37,804 bases of DNA, from positions 1-37,804 of the forward strand of contig JALVXC010000107.1 of NCBI GenBank assembly GCA_027038275.1, read 5' to 3'. Positions 24,912 to 33,248 of this stretch are shown here, one piece after another. Numbering within the stretch: the stretch's first letter is position 1; each line of letters starts with the position of its first letter. This DNA comes from Campylobacteraceae bacterium (GTDB lineage Bacteria; Campylobacterota; Campylobacteria; Campylobacterales; Sulfurovaceae). The translations under genes were made by a program, and so were the position numbers. The notes under the pieces are model-generated. The model did no database searches. It was not told where the DNA came from and was given only the letters and a program-made list of their open reading frames with translations.

Positions 24912-25983
24912 ATATTGCCCCTAAAATAGTATTATCTTTTGCACCTGTGACACTCTTGAGGTCAACTTTTTCATGATGCACTCTCTTGTAGGCTAACCAA
25001 GCAAATATCATCGCTTCCATATTGTCAGCATCTACACCATACTTCTGTGTTGAACTAACTTCAACATCTTGTAAAGCCTCTTGTAAATTTTCCATTAAAA
25101 AAGTGTTTCTTGCCCCACCACCACAAACTAAAAGCTCTTTAACATCAAATTGTCTAATTTCGTTTGCAATGCTCTCTACTGTCAATGCTAAGAGAGTTGC
25201 TTGAACATCTTTGGCACATATTTTATCTAATGCTTCCAAATATTTTCTTAAAAAACTTTTATTAAAATATTCTCTTCCTGTACTTTTAGGATAATTTAAT
25301 AAAAAATAGGGGTCATTTAACATATTATCTAACAACTCCTTATGCACTTGACCAGATTTTGCCCATGCTCCATCTTTATCATAAGAGATATTTAGATGCT
25401 CTTTTACCCACATATCCATTAAAACATTACCACAACCTGTATCGTAACCTAAAAGTTTTGGCTTAAAAATAGAGATATTTGCCATACCCCCAATATTTAC
25501 AACAGCTACTCTATCTAAATGAGAAAATAAAAAAGCATGAAAAGCAGGAGCTAAAGGAGCTCCTTGCCCTCCTAAAGCTACATCTTTAGAGCGAAAGTCT
25601 GAGACAACATCTATTTTCGTCTCAACAGCTACTACAGAAGCATTGCCTAATTGCATTGAAAATGGGTGTTGACCTAAAGGTTCATGCCATAAAGTCTGCC
25701 CATGTAGTCCAATAGCCTCCACCTCTAAAGGGTCAAATGAACTCTTAGCTAAGAGTTCATTTACTGCTTTTGCAAAAAAGAGAGCTAATTGATGGTCAAC
25801 TTCACCTATCTCTTTAAGAGTTACTCTATTGGCTATTAAGTTTAAAATTTGATTTTTTAGAGAATCTTCAAATGGTACAAAGTGTATGGCTAAAAGATGA
25901 CACTTTTTATGACTTATATCACAAAGAGCCACATCAACCCCATCTAAACTTGTACCTGACATAATACCTATATATTTTTCCAT
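24898..25983 (-). CDS. anmK: Anhydro-N-acetylmuramic acid kinase
   Basis: AnmK opens 1,6-anhydro-MurNAc from wall turnover and phosphorylates it to MurNAc-6-phosphate. The 361 residues begin with the ATP-binding GIMSGTSLDGVDVALCDI and contain VSDFRSKDVALGGQGAPLAPAFH, NIGGMANIS, YDTGCGNVLMD and LLVCGGGARNTFLME, all hallmarks of the family. AAAGGTACTAA precedes the ATG. It is the first gene of anmK-amgK-murU. MurNAc-6-phosphate needs MurQ or a MupP-type phosphatase to continue; neither classic gene is next to it. Confidence 0.95.
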   Translation of the reverse strand: MEKYIGIMSGTSLDGVDVALCDISHKKCHLLAIHFVPFEDSLKNQILNLIANRVTLKEIGEVDHQLALFFAKAVNELLAKSSFDPLEVEAIGLHGQTLWHEPLGQHPFSMQLGNASVVAVETKIDVVSDFRSKDVALGGQGAPLAPAFHAFLFSHLDRVAVVNIGGMANISIFKPKLLGYDTGCGNVLMDMWVKEHLNISYDKDGAWAKSGQVHKELLDNMLNDPYFLLNYPKSTGREYFNKSFLRKYLEALDKICAKDVQATLLALTVESIANEIRQFDVKELLVCGGGARNTFLMENLQEALQDVEVSSTQKYGVDADNMEAMIFAWLAYKRVHHEKVDLKSVTGAKDNTILGAIYAKD

Positions 25984-26126
25984 TTAGTACCTTTAAAAGC
26001 CCATTATACTTATATTTGGAATTGTAACTTTTTTATGATTAGGAGTTTGTTAAAGAAGTGTGGTTGGAAAATCCCATCACAAAAAAATCAATATTTAAAA
26101 AAAGTTCCCATTTAAGCCCAATAGAG

Positions 26127-26132
26127 TATAAT
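26127..26132 (+). promoter_or_regulatory. -10 element of the AAA/nuclease gene
   Basis: TATAAT 25 bases upstream of the ATG. The ribosome-binding site that follows is poor (AGAGCAAAAG). The rest of the 174-base gap back to anmK shows nothing else distinct. Confidence 0.4.
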
Positions 26133-26157
26133 CAAAAAAAACTCCAAAGAGCAAAAG

Positions 26158-27837
26158 ATGAAAAAGATACCCATAGGAAGAAGTAACTTTAAAGAGTTAA
26201 TAGAAGATAACTTTTACTATATAGATAAAACAGATTTTATTAGTGAGATTATAGATAGTAGTGCAAAAGTTATTCTACTTCCACGCCCAAGACGATTTGG
26301 AAAAACACTCAATCTTAGTATGGTAAACTATTTTTTTAATGTTAAAGAGAAGAGCAGAGAACTCTTTAGTGGACTTAGTATCTCAAATAATAATGAGGCT
26401 ATGAGCCACTGTAACAAATATCCAATTATCTATATCTCATTTAAAGATATAAAAGAGGATAACTTTGAAAAGAGTTTAAGAAAGATTTATTCTCTCATTC
26501 GAGAGGAGTTTGGAAACCATCAAAGCAGTATTGAAAAGATTATTGATGGTTTAAAGAGTGAAGATAGAGAAAACTATTATGCTATTGTAAATAGAGAAGC
26601 AAAACAAGAGCAGTATGAAAACTCTTTTAAACTCCTCTCAAAACTACTAACTGTAGCTTATGGTCAAAAGTGTATAGTTCTAATAGATGAGTACGACACC
26701 CCCATACAGACAGGATTTTTACAAGGATATTATGAAAAAATTGTAGGATTTTTTAAAACCTTTATGGGGGCTGTGTTAAAAGATAATGACCTTTATATCT
26801 ATAAAGCTGTTCTAACAGGAATCTTGCGAGTATCTAAAGAGTCTATATTTAGTGATTTGAATAATATTGAGGTCTATACTCTGCTAAACAAAGAGTTCAA
26901 TAACAGATTTGGATTTACTGAAAATGAGGTAAAAGCAATTTTAGAAGATTATAATCTCTTAGAGCATTTTGAAGAGGTCGATAAGTGGTATGATGGTTAC
27001 AAGATAGGTGACTGTACCATCTATAACCCTTGGTCTCTGTTGAGTTTTGTCAATCGAAAAGAGATAGATGTCTATTGGGCGAATACTTCATCTAATGGTA
27101 TTATACGAACATTAGTAGAGAATTCAGAAGATTTTAGAAGTGATTTAAAAGTACTACTAAAGGGAGAGAGTGTAGAGAAGATAGTTAATCCTAATATTAC
27201 TTTTAGAGATAAAGATTTTAACTTTAAAGAGGAGATGCTGTACTCTTTTCTTTTCTTCTCTGGCTATCTCAAATATACCCAAAAAAAGTTTGTAGAGGGT
27301 GAGCATATCTGTCAACTTGCTATTGTCAATCAAGAGTGTCGCTATATCTTTAGAAATATTATCTCTAATTGGATTACTGATAGCTTCTCTAACTATAAAT
27401 TAAGAATACTCCTAAAATCACTTATTACAGGAGACCTATTTACATTTGAGCGAATCTTTAGTGAGTTTGTACGAGATACACTATCATTTCATGATACAGC
27501 TAAGAAAAATGTAGAGAGTGTATATCATGCTTTTTTCTTGGGATTATTGGTTAACCTTGGTGATTATGAGGTTATCTCAAATCAAGAGGCAGGATATGGA
27601 CGAGTTGATATTATTTTACTTCATAAAACAGATAAACAGAAGTTAGCTATTGTAATGGAGTTAAAGACCATTGATGATTTTATGGACGAGACTAAAGAGA
27701 ATGCTTTGATTAGTGCTGTTGAACAGATAAAAGAGAAAGAGTATATTGCTTTGGTTAAAAAGAGAGGATATGAGAGTATTTTAAGTTTTGGTGTGGTGTT
27801 TGATGGTAAGAGGGTTTGGGTTAAGGAGGTGGAATAA
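26158..27837 (+). CDS. AAA-ATPase-like protein with PD-(D/E)XK nuclease domain
   Basis: The 559-residue product matches the AAA-ATPase-like/PDDEXK_9 family (formerly DUF1703). The N-terminal half begins IPIGRSNFKELIEDNFYYID, with a P-loop in RPRRFGKTLNLS (Lys49) and a Walker B-like CIVLIDEYDTPIQ. The C-terminal ~90 residues carry a nuclease-like core: GYGRVDIILL (Asp484) followed by IVMELK (Glu501, Lys503). Such genes occur in many copies in Campylobacterota and Bacteroidota genomes; no function is firmly established, though defence or mobile-element roles are suspected. It stands alone between anmK and a convergent lipoprotein gene. Confidence 0.88.
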   Translation: MKKIPIGRSNFKELIEDNFYYIDKTDFISEIIDSSAKVILLPRPRRFGKTLNLSMVNYFFNVKEKSRELFSGLSISNNNEAMSHCNKYPIIYISFKDIKEDNFEKSLRKIYSLIREEFGNHQSSIEKIIDGLKSEDRENYYAIVNREAKQEQYENSFKLLSKLLTVAYGQKCIVLIDEYDTPIQTGFLQGYYEKIVGFFKTFMGAVLKDNDLYIYKAVLTGILRVSKESIFSDLNNIEVYTLLNKEFNNRFGFTENEVKAILEDYNLLEHFEEVDKWYDGYKIGDCTIYNPWSLLSFVNRKEIDVYWANTSSNGIIRTLVENSEDFRSDLKVLLKGESVEKIVNPNITFRDKDFNFKEEMLYSFLFFSGYLKYTQKKFVEGEHICQLAIVNQECRYIFRNIISNWITDSFSNYKLRILLKSLITGDLFTFERIFSEFVRDTLSFHDTAKKNVESVYHAFFLGLLVNLGDYEVISNQEAGYGRVDIILLHKTDKQKLAIVMELKTIDDFMDETKENALISAVEQIKEKEYIALVKKRGYESILSFGVVFDGKRVWVKEVE

Positions 27838-27849
27838 AGCGGTAATGCC

Positions 27850-27955
27850 AATTAAATAAGCTCAAATTCTGTAGGTTCGATTTCATCGAAAAAATTAGAA
27901 CCTATAAAATTCGAGTTTGGTTAAAAATATGGGTTTTGCTTATGCTAATTTAATT
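27850..27955. repeat. Imperfect palindrome between convergent genes
   Basis: Nested arms include AATTAAAT (27850-27857) with ATTTAATT (27948-27955), an imperfect 18-bp pair around GTAGGTTC/GAACCTAT (27871-27878 and 27898-27905), and a small perfect hairpin TTCGAT/ATCGAA (27876-27881 and 27885-27890). GTAG at 27871-27874 starts the inner part, as in the other REP-like units. It may terminate both genes; its right edge covers the last codon and stop of the lipoprotein gene. Confidence 0.45.
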
Positions 27956-28696
27956 ACAACTTGAAACTTTTTTAATCTCTTTAATAATATTTCCATCTTC
28001 ATCAACTGATTCACCAAGAACAATGTTACCATCTTTCAAACTAATGGTTCTTTTTTCATCATCAATGGCACTGTTTAACACCATAAGTGTATCACTAATA
28101 TCTATTTGGTCTCCACTCATAATTGGTACATCTACACCATGTCTTGAAACTGTTATATTAAATGACCCATCACAAGTAAACTCAATTTTATTTGAAACTA
28201 AACCATCAGATTTATAGTTAATTTCATAGCCTTGAAGATTCTGTACATCGAATGTTTTTGAATTGTTAGTTGGTGGTGTACTATTTAATGACGATCCTGT
28301 TGCTGTCCATGTTCCACTACAGCCTAAACTATCTGACCAATTTCCACTACCACTGTTATTTTTTATATTTCCATTATAAATTGCTAGGCGTTTATTGTTT
28401 TTTGCAAAACCTCCATCTATGTCACCACTTTGTGAGGTATAAGTTCCAGATATAACTAAATTGTCACCCCATCCTGTCTTGATAGTTCCAGATACATCAG
28501 AACCATTAATAACCATTGTCCCATTAGCTCCACGACAGTTTTCACCTGATGTTGGAGTTGCTACTATCTTGTACTTTTTAATGTCAGAAGTCGTATTGTC
28601 ACTCTTTTTAGGTGTATCAGAAGAGCCTCCACCTCCTCCACAAGCTGTTAATGCAATGGCACTAAAAAGTAGTGTTGCTAAGTAATTTTTTGTCAC
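27950..28696 (-). CDS. Lipoprotein of unknown function
   Basis: The 248-residue product has a clear lipoprotein signal with lipobox ALTAC (Cys19), followed by five glycines and a Ser/Lys/Asp-rich linker, as in many anchored surface lipoproteins. The mature part looks beta-rich, with a short repeat-like stretch (MVINGSDVSGTIKTGWGDNLVISGTYTS ... IYNGNIKNNSGSGNWSDSLGCSGTWTATGS) containing a cysteine pair, then a separate C-terminal domain. I recognise no named family. The start is GTG, with AAAAGGATTT upstream. It is convergent with the AAA/nuclease gene and divergent from the signalling operon. Confidence 0.75.
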   Translation of the reverse strand: MTKNYLATLLFSAIALTACGGGGGSSDTPKKSDNTTSDIKKYKIVATPTSGENCRGANGTMVINGSDVSGTIKTGWGDNLVISGTYTSQSGDIDGGFAKNNKRLAIYNGNIKNNSGSGNWSDSLGCSGTWTATGSSLNSTPPTNNSKTFDVQNLQGYEINYKSDGLVSNKIEFTCDGSFNITVSRHGVDVPIMSGDQIDISDTLMVLNSAIDDEKRTISLKDGNIVLGESVDEDGNIIKEIKKVSSCN

Positions 28697-28870
28697 TGTA
28701 AATCCTTTTTTATTTTAATAAAAAATATTATAATGTGTTATTATACCAAAACCTGTCCCATTTTAGAACTTTTTAAAACAAAATTAATTGATTATAGTTA
28801 AAAATGTATAAATAAAATATATCCTTAAAAAAAATTAATATTTTTTTAATTAAGCTTAATTTTATTAATG

Positions 28871-28876
28871 TATAAT
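28871..28876 (+). promoter_or_regulatory. -10 element of the signalling operon
   Basis: TATAAT 31 bases upstream of the first ATG, followed by the ribosome-binding site AAGGAAATAT. The gap 28697-28906 is extremely AT-rich and shows no other clear signal. Confidence 0.45.
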
Positions 28877-28906
28877 TTCCCTTACAACTATTAAACAAGG
28901 AAATAT

Positions 28907-30025
28907 ATGAAGTGGAATCTTCTAGGTAATATCAATTTATTGATTGTTGATGATGACCCTTTTAATCGGCAACTTGTTATAAATTTGTTGGGAAAAAGAG
29001 AAAATATACATTTTACTGAGGCAGAGAATGGTAAAGATGCTTTAGAGGTTTTAGAAAAACATAATATAGATATGGTACTGCTCGATTTACATATGCCAAT
29101 AATGGACGGATATGAGACATTAAAAGCTATTAAACATGAAGTAAAATATGACCTTATACCTGTAGCTATTGTAACTACTGATGAAGAGGAGATGAACAAA
29201 CTCTACTCTTTAGGAGCAGACGATTTTATCTCTAAACCTTTTAAACTCTCTGAACTCGAATCAAGAATATATGCACATATAGAAAAATCACAATATAGGA
29301 AAAAATATAATGAATTATCAAAAGACAATATTCAAAAGACACTTATAGAATCAAAAACTGAAGTATTAAAAGAGACAAAAGAGGTAGATACTCAAAATAG
29401 CTATAATTTAGAGTCTATTGAAAAGAGTCAAAAAAAGCTCTTCTACTCTATGGCAAAAATGTTGAGTACTAAAAATAAAAACTTTAATGATATTCAAATA
29501 GTAGCACTGCTCTCTAAAGCACTAAGTCTACTTATAGGATACAATAAAGAACAGGCAAATACAATCTATTATGCTACCTTAATTCGTGAAATTGGTACTC
29601 TATCTATAGATGAGAAGATACCTATGCTTTATAGTCTATCTGACTTAGATAGAGAGACTCATACTTCATCTATATTTGCAGGGTATCAACTATTGAACTC
29701 TGCCATAGAGACAAACTTTATTAAAGTAGCCAAAATAATAATATTGCAATCTAAGGAGCATTTTGATGGTTCAGGGTTTCCAAAACAAAAAAAAGAGAAT
29801 GAGATTCATAATATAGCCTATATAGTATCTCTTACGGAGACTTTTAATGCTCTACTTTCTCAAAAGTCTTATTTAAATAACAAACTCCATACAGCAGATG
29901 AGACTTTTGAACTTTTAGAGACAAATAGTGGTCAACGGTTTCATCCAAAGATTACAAAGCTTTTTTTGAATCACTTTGAGTACTTTATTGAACTAAGAGA
30001 AAAAATAGTTAAACAAAATATATAG
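28907..30025 (+). CDS. Response regulator with degenerate HD-GYP-like domain (first copy)
   Basis: The 372-residue product has a receiver domain (acidic pair in LIVDDDP, phospho-acceptor Asp60 in VLLDLHMP, Lys110 in ISKPFK), a linker of about 45 residues, and a C-terminal helical domain with HD-GYP landmarks. The HD pair is lost: the matching stretch reads YYATLIREIG (Arg227, Glu228). The GYP motif survives as HFDGSGFP (285-292). The metal site is therefore probably absent and c-di-GMP hydrolysis unlikely; a binding or regulatory role fits better. It is the first of six closely spaced genes; the FIST gene follows after 18 bases. It has no DNA-binding domain. Confidence 0.85.
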   Translation: MKWNLLGNINLLIVDDDPFNRQLVINLLGKRENIHFTEAENGKDALEVLEKHNIDMVLLDLHMPIMDGYETLKAIKHEVKYDLIPVAIVTTDEEEMNKLYSLGADDFISKPFKLSELESRIYAHIEKSQYRKKYNELSKDNIQKTLIESKTEVLKETKEVDTQNSYNLESIEKSQKKLFYSMAKMLSTKNKNFNDIQIVALLSKALSLLIGYNKEQANTIYYATLIREIGTLSIDEKIPMLYSLSDLDRETHTSSIFAGYQLLNSAIETNFIKVAKIIILQSKEHFDGSGFPKQKKENEIHNIAYIVSLTETFNALLSQKSYLNNKLHTADETFELLETNSGQRFHPKITKLFLNHFEYFIELREKIVKQNI

Positions 30026-30043
30026 AAAGAGAGTAATAACATA

Positions 30044-31180
30044 ATGAAAAGTATTATCGTAAACGCTTACTCAATAAGCGACTTAACAAATAAGATAAAC
30101 AGAAGTATTACAGAAGAGTTTCAACCAACTTTAGCATTTATCTATACTTCACCTAGATATAATATCCGAAAATTAGTGGTAGAGCTTAACAACTACCCAT
30201 TTATGGTTTTTGGCTCAACTACAGTAGGAGAGATTTTTGCAGATGAACAACATGGAGCAAAGGAGAGAGAAGAGACCATTGTCTGTATGCTTTTAGACAT
30301 TGACACTACTGCAATCTCTTTAAGGCTTCTTCAAATAGAAGACAATAGATACTATGAGATAGGTAAACGTGTTGGAGCATGGGCAAAAGAGCAATATGCT
30401 AATCCTGCTATTATTACTGTAACCTCTGGACTTGACTTTGACAATGATGGATATAGCCAAGGTATTGTCTCTACAGGAGTAGAGTATATTTTTGGTGGTG
30501 CAGCAGGAGACGATTTGATTTTGAAAGATACCTTTGTCTTCTCAAAAGAGAACTTCTCTTCTCACGGTATTATTGTTCTTGTACTAGATTTAGAGAAAAT
30601 AGATATTATAGGAACTAGAGCATTTGGTTGGACAGGCATTGGTCAAGAGAGGCTTGTAACAAAAGCTGACAAAAACATTGTTTACGAGATAGATGAAAAA
30701 CCTGCTATTGATTTCTATAAAAAATATCTAAATGTAACATCTGATGATATGCCTCAAACAGGGATAGAGTACCCACTAGAGGTTCGTCTTAAAAATGGTC
30801 AAATTGTCTATCGAGCTGTTCTTGATATTCAAGAGGAGAAAGGTGCATTGGTTTTTGCAGGGCATGTTGAAGAGAAGTCAAGAGTTAGGCTCTCTACAGC
30901 TAAAGGTAAAGCTATAATTCCTTATGTTGAGAAGAGTATTAATGAAACTTTAAGTAAACATAAAGGTTTTAAAGCAGAAATCGGATTACTCTTCCCTTGT
31001 TGTTCACGCAAACAGGTTTTAGGGGAGTATGCTATAGAAGAGATTGAAGCTATTTATAGAGTAACTAAAACTCCATTAATTGGCTTCTATGCTTATGGAG
31101 AGATTGGTGCATTTCCTAATGGTGGAAATGCTTTTCATAATGAGACATTTGTAACAGCACTATTAAGAGAGAGAAGATAA
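30044..31180 (+). CDS. FIST-domain sensor protein (NosP-like)
   Basis: The 378-residue soluble product spans a FIST N-terminal domain (FIYTSPRYN, VFGSTTVGEIF, ITVTSGLDFDNDG, FGGAAGDD) and a FIST C-terminal domain (KPAIDFYKKYL, GLLFPCCSRKQVLG, PLIGFYAYGEIGAF). FIST domains are ligand-binding; in the NosP group they bind haem and sense nitric oxide, and are encoded beside histidine kinases. Here the gene ends 1 base before a hybrid kinase gene, which supports that reading. Histidines possible as haem ligands are at 70, 174, 274, 306 and 365; I cannot say which, if any, serves. There is no signal peptide, so it is cytoplasmic. Confidence 0.88.
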   Translation: MKSIIVNAYSISDLTNKINRSITEEFQPTLAFIYTSPRYNIRKLVVELNNYPFMVFGSTTVGEIFADEQHGAKEREETIVCMLLDIDTTAISLRLLQIEDNRYYEIGKRVGAWAKEQYANPAIITVTSGLDFDNDGYSQGIVSTGVEYIFGGAAGDDLILKDTFVFSKENFSSHGIIVLVLDLEKIDIIGTRAFGWTGIGQERLVTKADKNIVYEIDEKPAIDFYKKYLNVTSDDMPQTGIEYPLEVRLKNGQIVYRAVLDIQEEKGALVFAGHVEEKSRVRLSTAKGKAIIPYVEKSINETLSKHKGFKAEIGLLFPCCSRKQVLGEYAIEEIEAIYRVTKTPLIGFYAYGEIGAFPNGGNAFHNETFVTALLRERR

Positions 31181-31181
31181 G

Positions 31182-33248
31182 ATGTTAGTAGAAAATATAA
31201 CTAAAGCTATAGAGTTAGCACCAGATTTTAAAGATAAAGAGATTACCCTTCAACGTATTCGTACATTTGAAAATAAGTATCATCAATTACATAAAAAATA
31301 TAAAGTTACCAATGAGAATAAGTTAACTATCTCTCACCTTTTAACTGAAGTAAATGCAGAACTAGAGGCATCATTAAGCAATGAAAAACGTTTTATTGCC
31401 TCTGTGAGTCATGAACTAAGAACTCCACTAACAGCCATTTTAGGGTACGGTGAGCTTCTTAACGATACAGCTCTAAACAATAAACAAAAGAGATATTTGG
31501 ATAGTATGATTCAGAGTTCAAACCATCTACTATCATTAGTGAGTGACCTACTTGATGTTGCTAAAATTGGAGACAACAAAATTGAAATCTCTCCAAGAGA
31601 GGTTGAACTAGATGATATTTTAAATGACTGTGCAAATCTTATTCGCTCACGTGTAGCAAAAGATGTTGATTTTATTGTAGATATTCCTATGCTTGAGTAT
31701 ACCATTAATGCTGATGACAAGAGAATTAAACAGATTTTTATTAATCTTCTTTCAAATGCTGCGAAGTTTACCAAAAGAGGTTCAATCCGTTTCTATGTTA
31801 GAAAGATAGAAGAGCTAGAGAATAACAAAGTAAAGATAATTGCAAATGTAGATGATACAGGAGACGGTATTCCTGATGAAGTTGCAGATACACTCTTTAA
31901 TCCATTCCAATCAACCGACAAAACCCAAGGTACAGGACTGGGACTCTACATTTCACAAGAGATTTCTCATCTTATGGACGGAGAGATTACAGTTGATTCT
32001 AAAAAAGGTGTGGGTAGTAGATTTGAAGTAACCTTTATTGTTGAGAAAGCAAACAAAAAAGAGATTGGTAAGACATTAAAGGGTGCTAACATTATGATGT
32101 TCTCCCCTAGAGACACTTTTGTTGAGAAGGTATCAAAAGAGTTTTTAAATCTTGGAGTTAATTTTCAAAATCATGATGTTATAAATGGAGATATTACAGC
32201 TTCATTAGTTCAGATGATAGCTTCAGGACGTTTTTATGATATGGCTATTTTTGATACTGATATTTTCAAAAATCATACCATGGATATTGCAGGAACACTA
32301 AGAGCAATTAATCCCGATATTAAGTTAGTTGCTGTGGTTGATAGAGAAAACGATAAAAACTTCTCTGATTTTGATAAGATGATTAACAAGCCAATTCCTC
32401 ACCAACGTTTTATTAAACAGATTGAAGAGGTCTACTCAAAAGAGTTCTTCGAGTCTAACAAAGAGGTAGACTACTCTGGATTAAATATCTTAATTGTTGA
32501 AGATGTTGACCTAAATAGAGAGTATGAAAAAGAGATGCTAAACAACTTCTTCTCTATAGACTGTGATACAGCAGAAAATGGTCTAATTGCTGTAGAAAAG
32601 GTCAAAAAGAATAACTATGATGCTGTCTTAATGGATATGCGTATGCCTGTTATGAATGGACTTGAAGCAACAAAGAAAATTAGAGAGTTTGACAAAAAAC
32701 TTCCTATTATCTGTATGTCTGCAAATGTCTACAAAGAGGACAAACTAGCAGCAGAAGAGTCAGGAATGAATGATTTTATTGAGAAGCCTTTAGAGAAAAA
32801 AGATATTGAAAATAAACTTATTAAACTACTAAACAATGAGTTTATAACTACAGAACAAGAGAAAACATCTAAAGAGAAAGAAGAGAGTAAGCAAGAGTTA
32901 TCCATAACAGATGCCAATAGCATGAAAGATATAGCACTAAATCATCTAAAAAACAACTTTAACGATACTGTAGCAAATAAGCTGTATCAGAAAGCACTAT
33001 CATCAATTAAAACATATTTTGATAGAGTTGAAAAGAGTGTTGAAAATAAAGATGTTAAAGAGTTAGTAGAGGATTTCCATGCACTTAAAGGTGTCCTATC
33101 AAATATTGGAATTAAAGAGCTATCTAATTTAGCAGGAGATTTACAAAAAAAGGCAGAAAAAGGTGACTTTATATCAATAGTTGATGGTAAAAACAGATTA
33201 ATGGAGCATCTATCTCTACTTTTAGACTCTGTCACAGAGGAGGCATAG
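31182..33248 (+). CDS. Soluble hybrid histidine kinase with receiver domains and Hpt
   Basis: The 688-residue product has no membrane helix and only ~60 residues before the kinase core. In order: HisKA dimerisation domain with phospho-His77 in SVSHELRTPL; HATPase with the N-box (FINLLSNAAKF) and G-boxes (DDTGDGIP, GTGLGLY), to about 290; a receiver-like domain (300-425) that keeps an aspartate in AIFDTD (358) and a lysine in INKPIP but lacks the acidic pair; a true receiver (433-550) with Asp485 in VLMDMRMP; and a C-terminal Hpt domain with His633 in DFHALKG. It is thus a complete phosphorelay in one chain. With no sensor domain of its own, it probably takes its signal from the FIST or ODP proteins encoded beside it. 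Confidence 0.93.
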   Translation: MLVENITKAIELAPDFKDKEITLQRIRTFENKYHQLHKKYKVTNENKLTISHLLTEVNAELEASLSNEKRFIASVSHELRTPLTAILGYGELLNDTALNNKQKRYLDSMIQSSNHLLSLVSDLLDVAKIGDNKIEISPREVELDDILNDCANLIRSRVAKDVDFIVDIPMLEYTINADDKRIKQIFINLLSNAAKFTKRGSIRFYVRKIEELENNKVKIIANVDDTGDGIPDEVADTLFNPFQSTDKTQGTGLGLYISQEISHLMDGEITVDSKKGVGSRFEVTFIVEKANKKEIGKTLKGANIMMFSPRDTFVEKVSKEFLNLGVNFQNHDVINGDITASLVQMIASGRFYDMAIFDTDIFKNHTMDIAGTLRAINPDIKLVAVVDRENDKNFSDFDKMINKPIPHQRFIKQIEEVYSKEFFESNKEVDYSGLNILIVEDVDLNREYEKEMLNNFFSIDCDTAENGLIAVEKVKKNNYDAVLMDMRMPVMNGLEATKKIREFDKKLPIICMSANVYKEDKLAAEESGMNDFIEKPLEKKDIENKLIKLLNNEFITTEQEKTSKEKEESKQELSITDANSMKDIALNHLKNNFNDTVANKLYQKALSSIKTYFDRVEKSVENKDVKELVEDFHALKGVLSNIGIKELSNLAGDLQKKAEKGDFISIVDGKNRLMEHLSLLLDSVTEEA

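Noticed and set aside
26158-27837. Transposase or restriction endonuclease
   Set aside because: The motifs fit the AAA-ATPase-like/PDDEXK_9 family; there is no DDE core, target duplication or methyltransferase partner.
28270-28685. Plus-strand open frames opposite the lipoprotein gene
   Set aside because: The minus-strand frame has a lipobox, ribosome-binding site and stop consistent with a real gene; the opposite frames have none.
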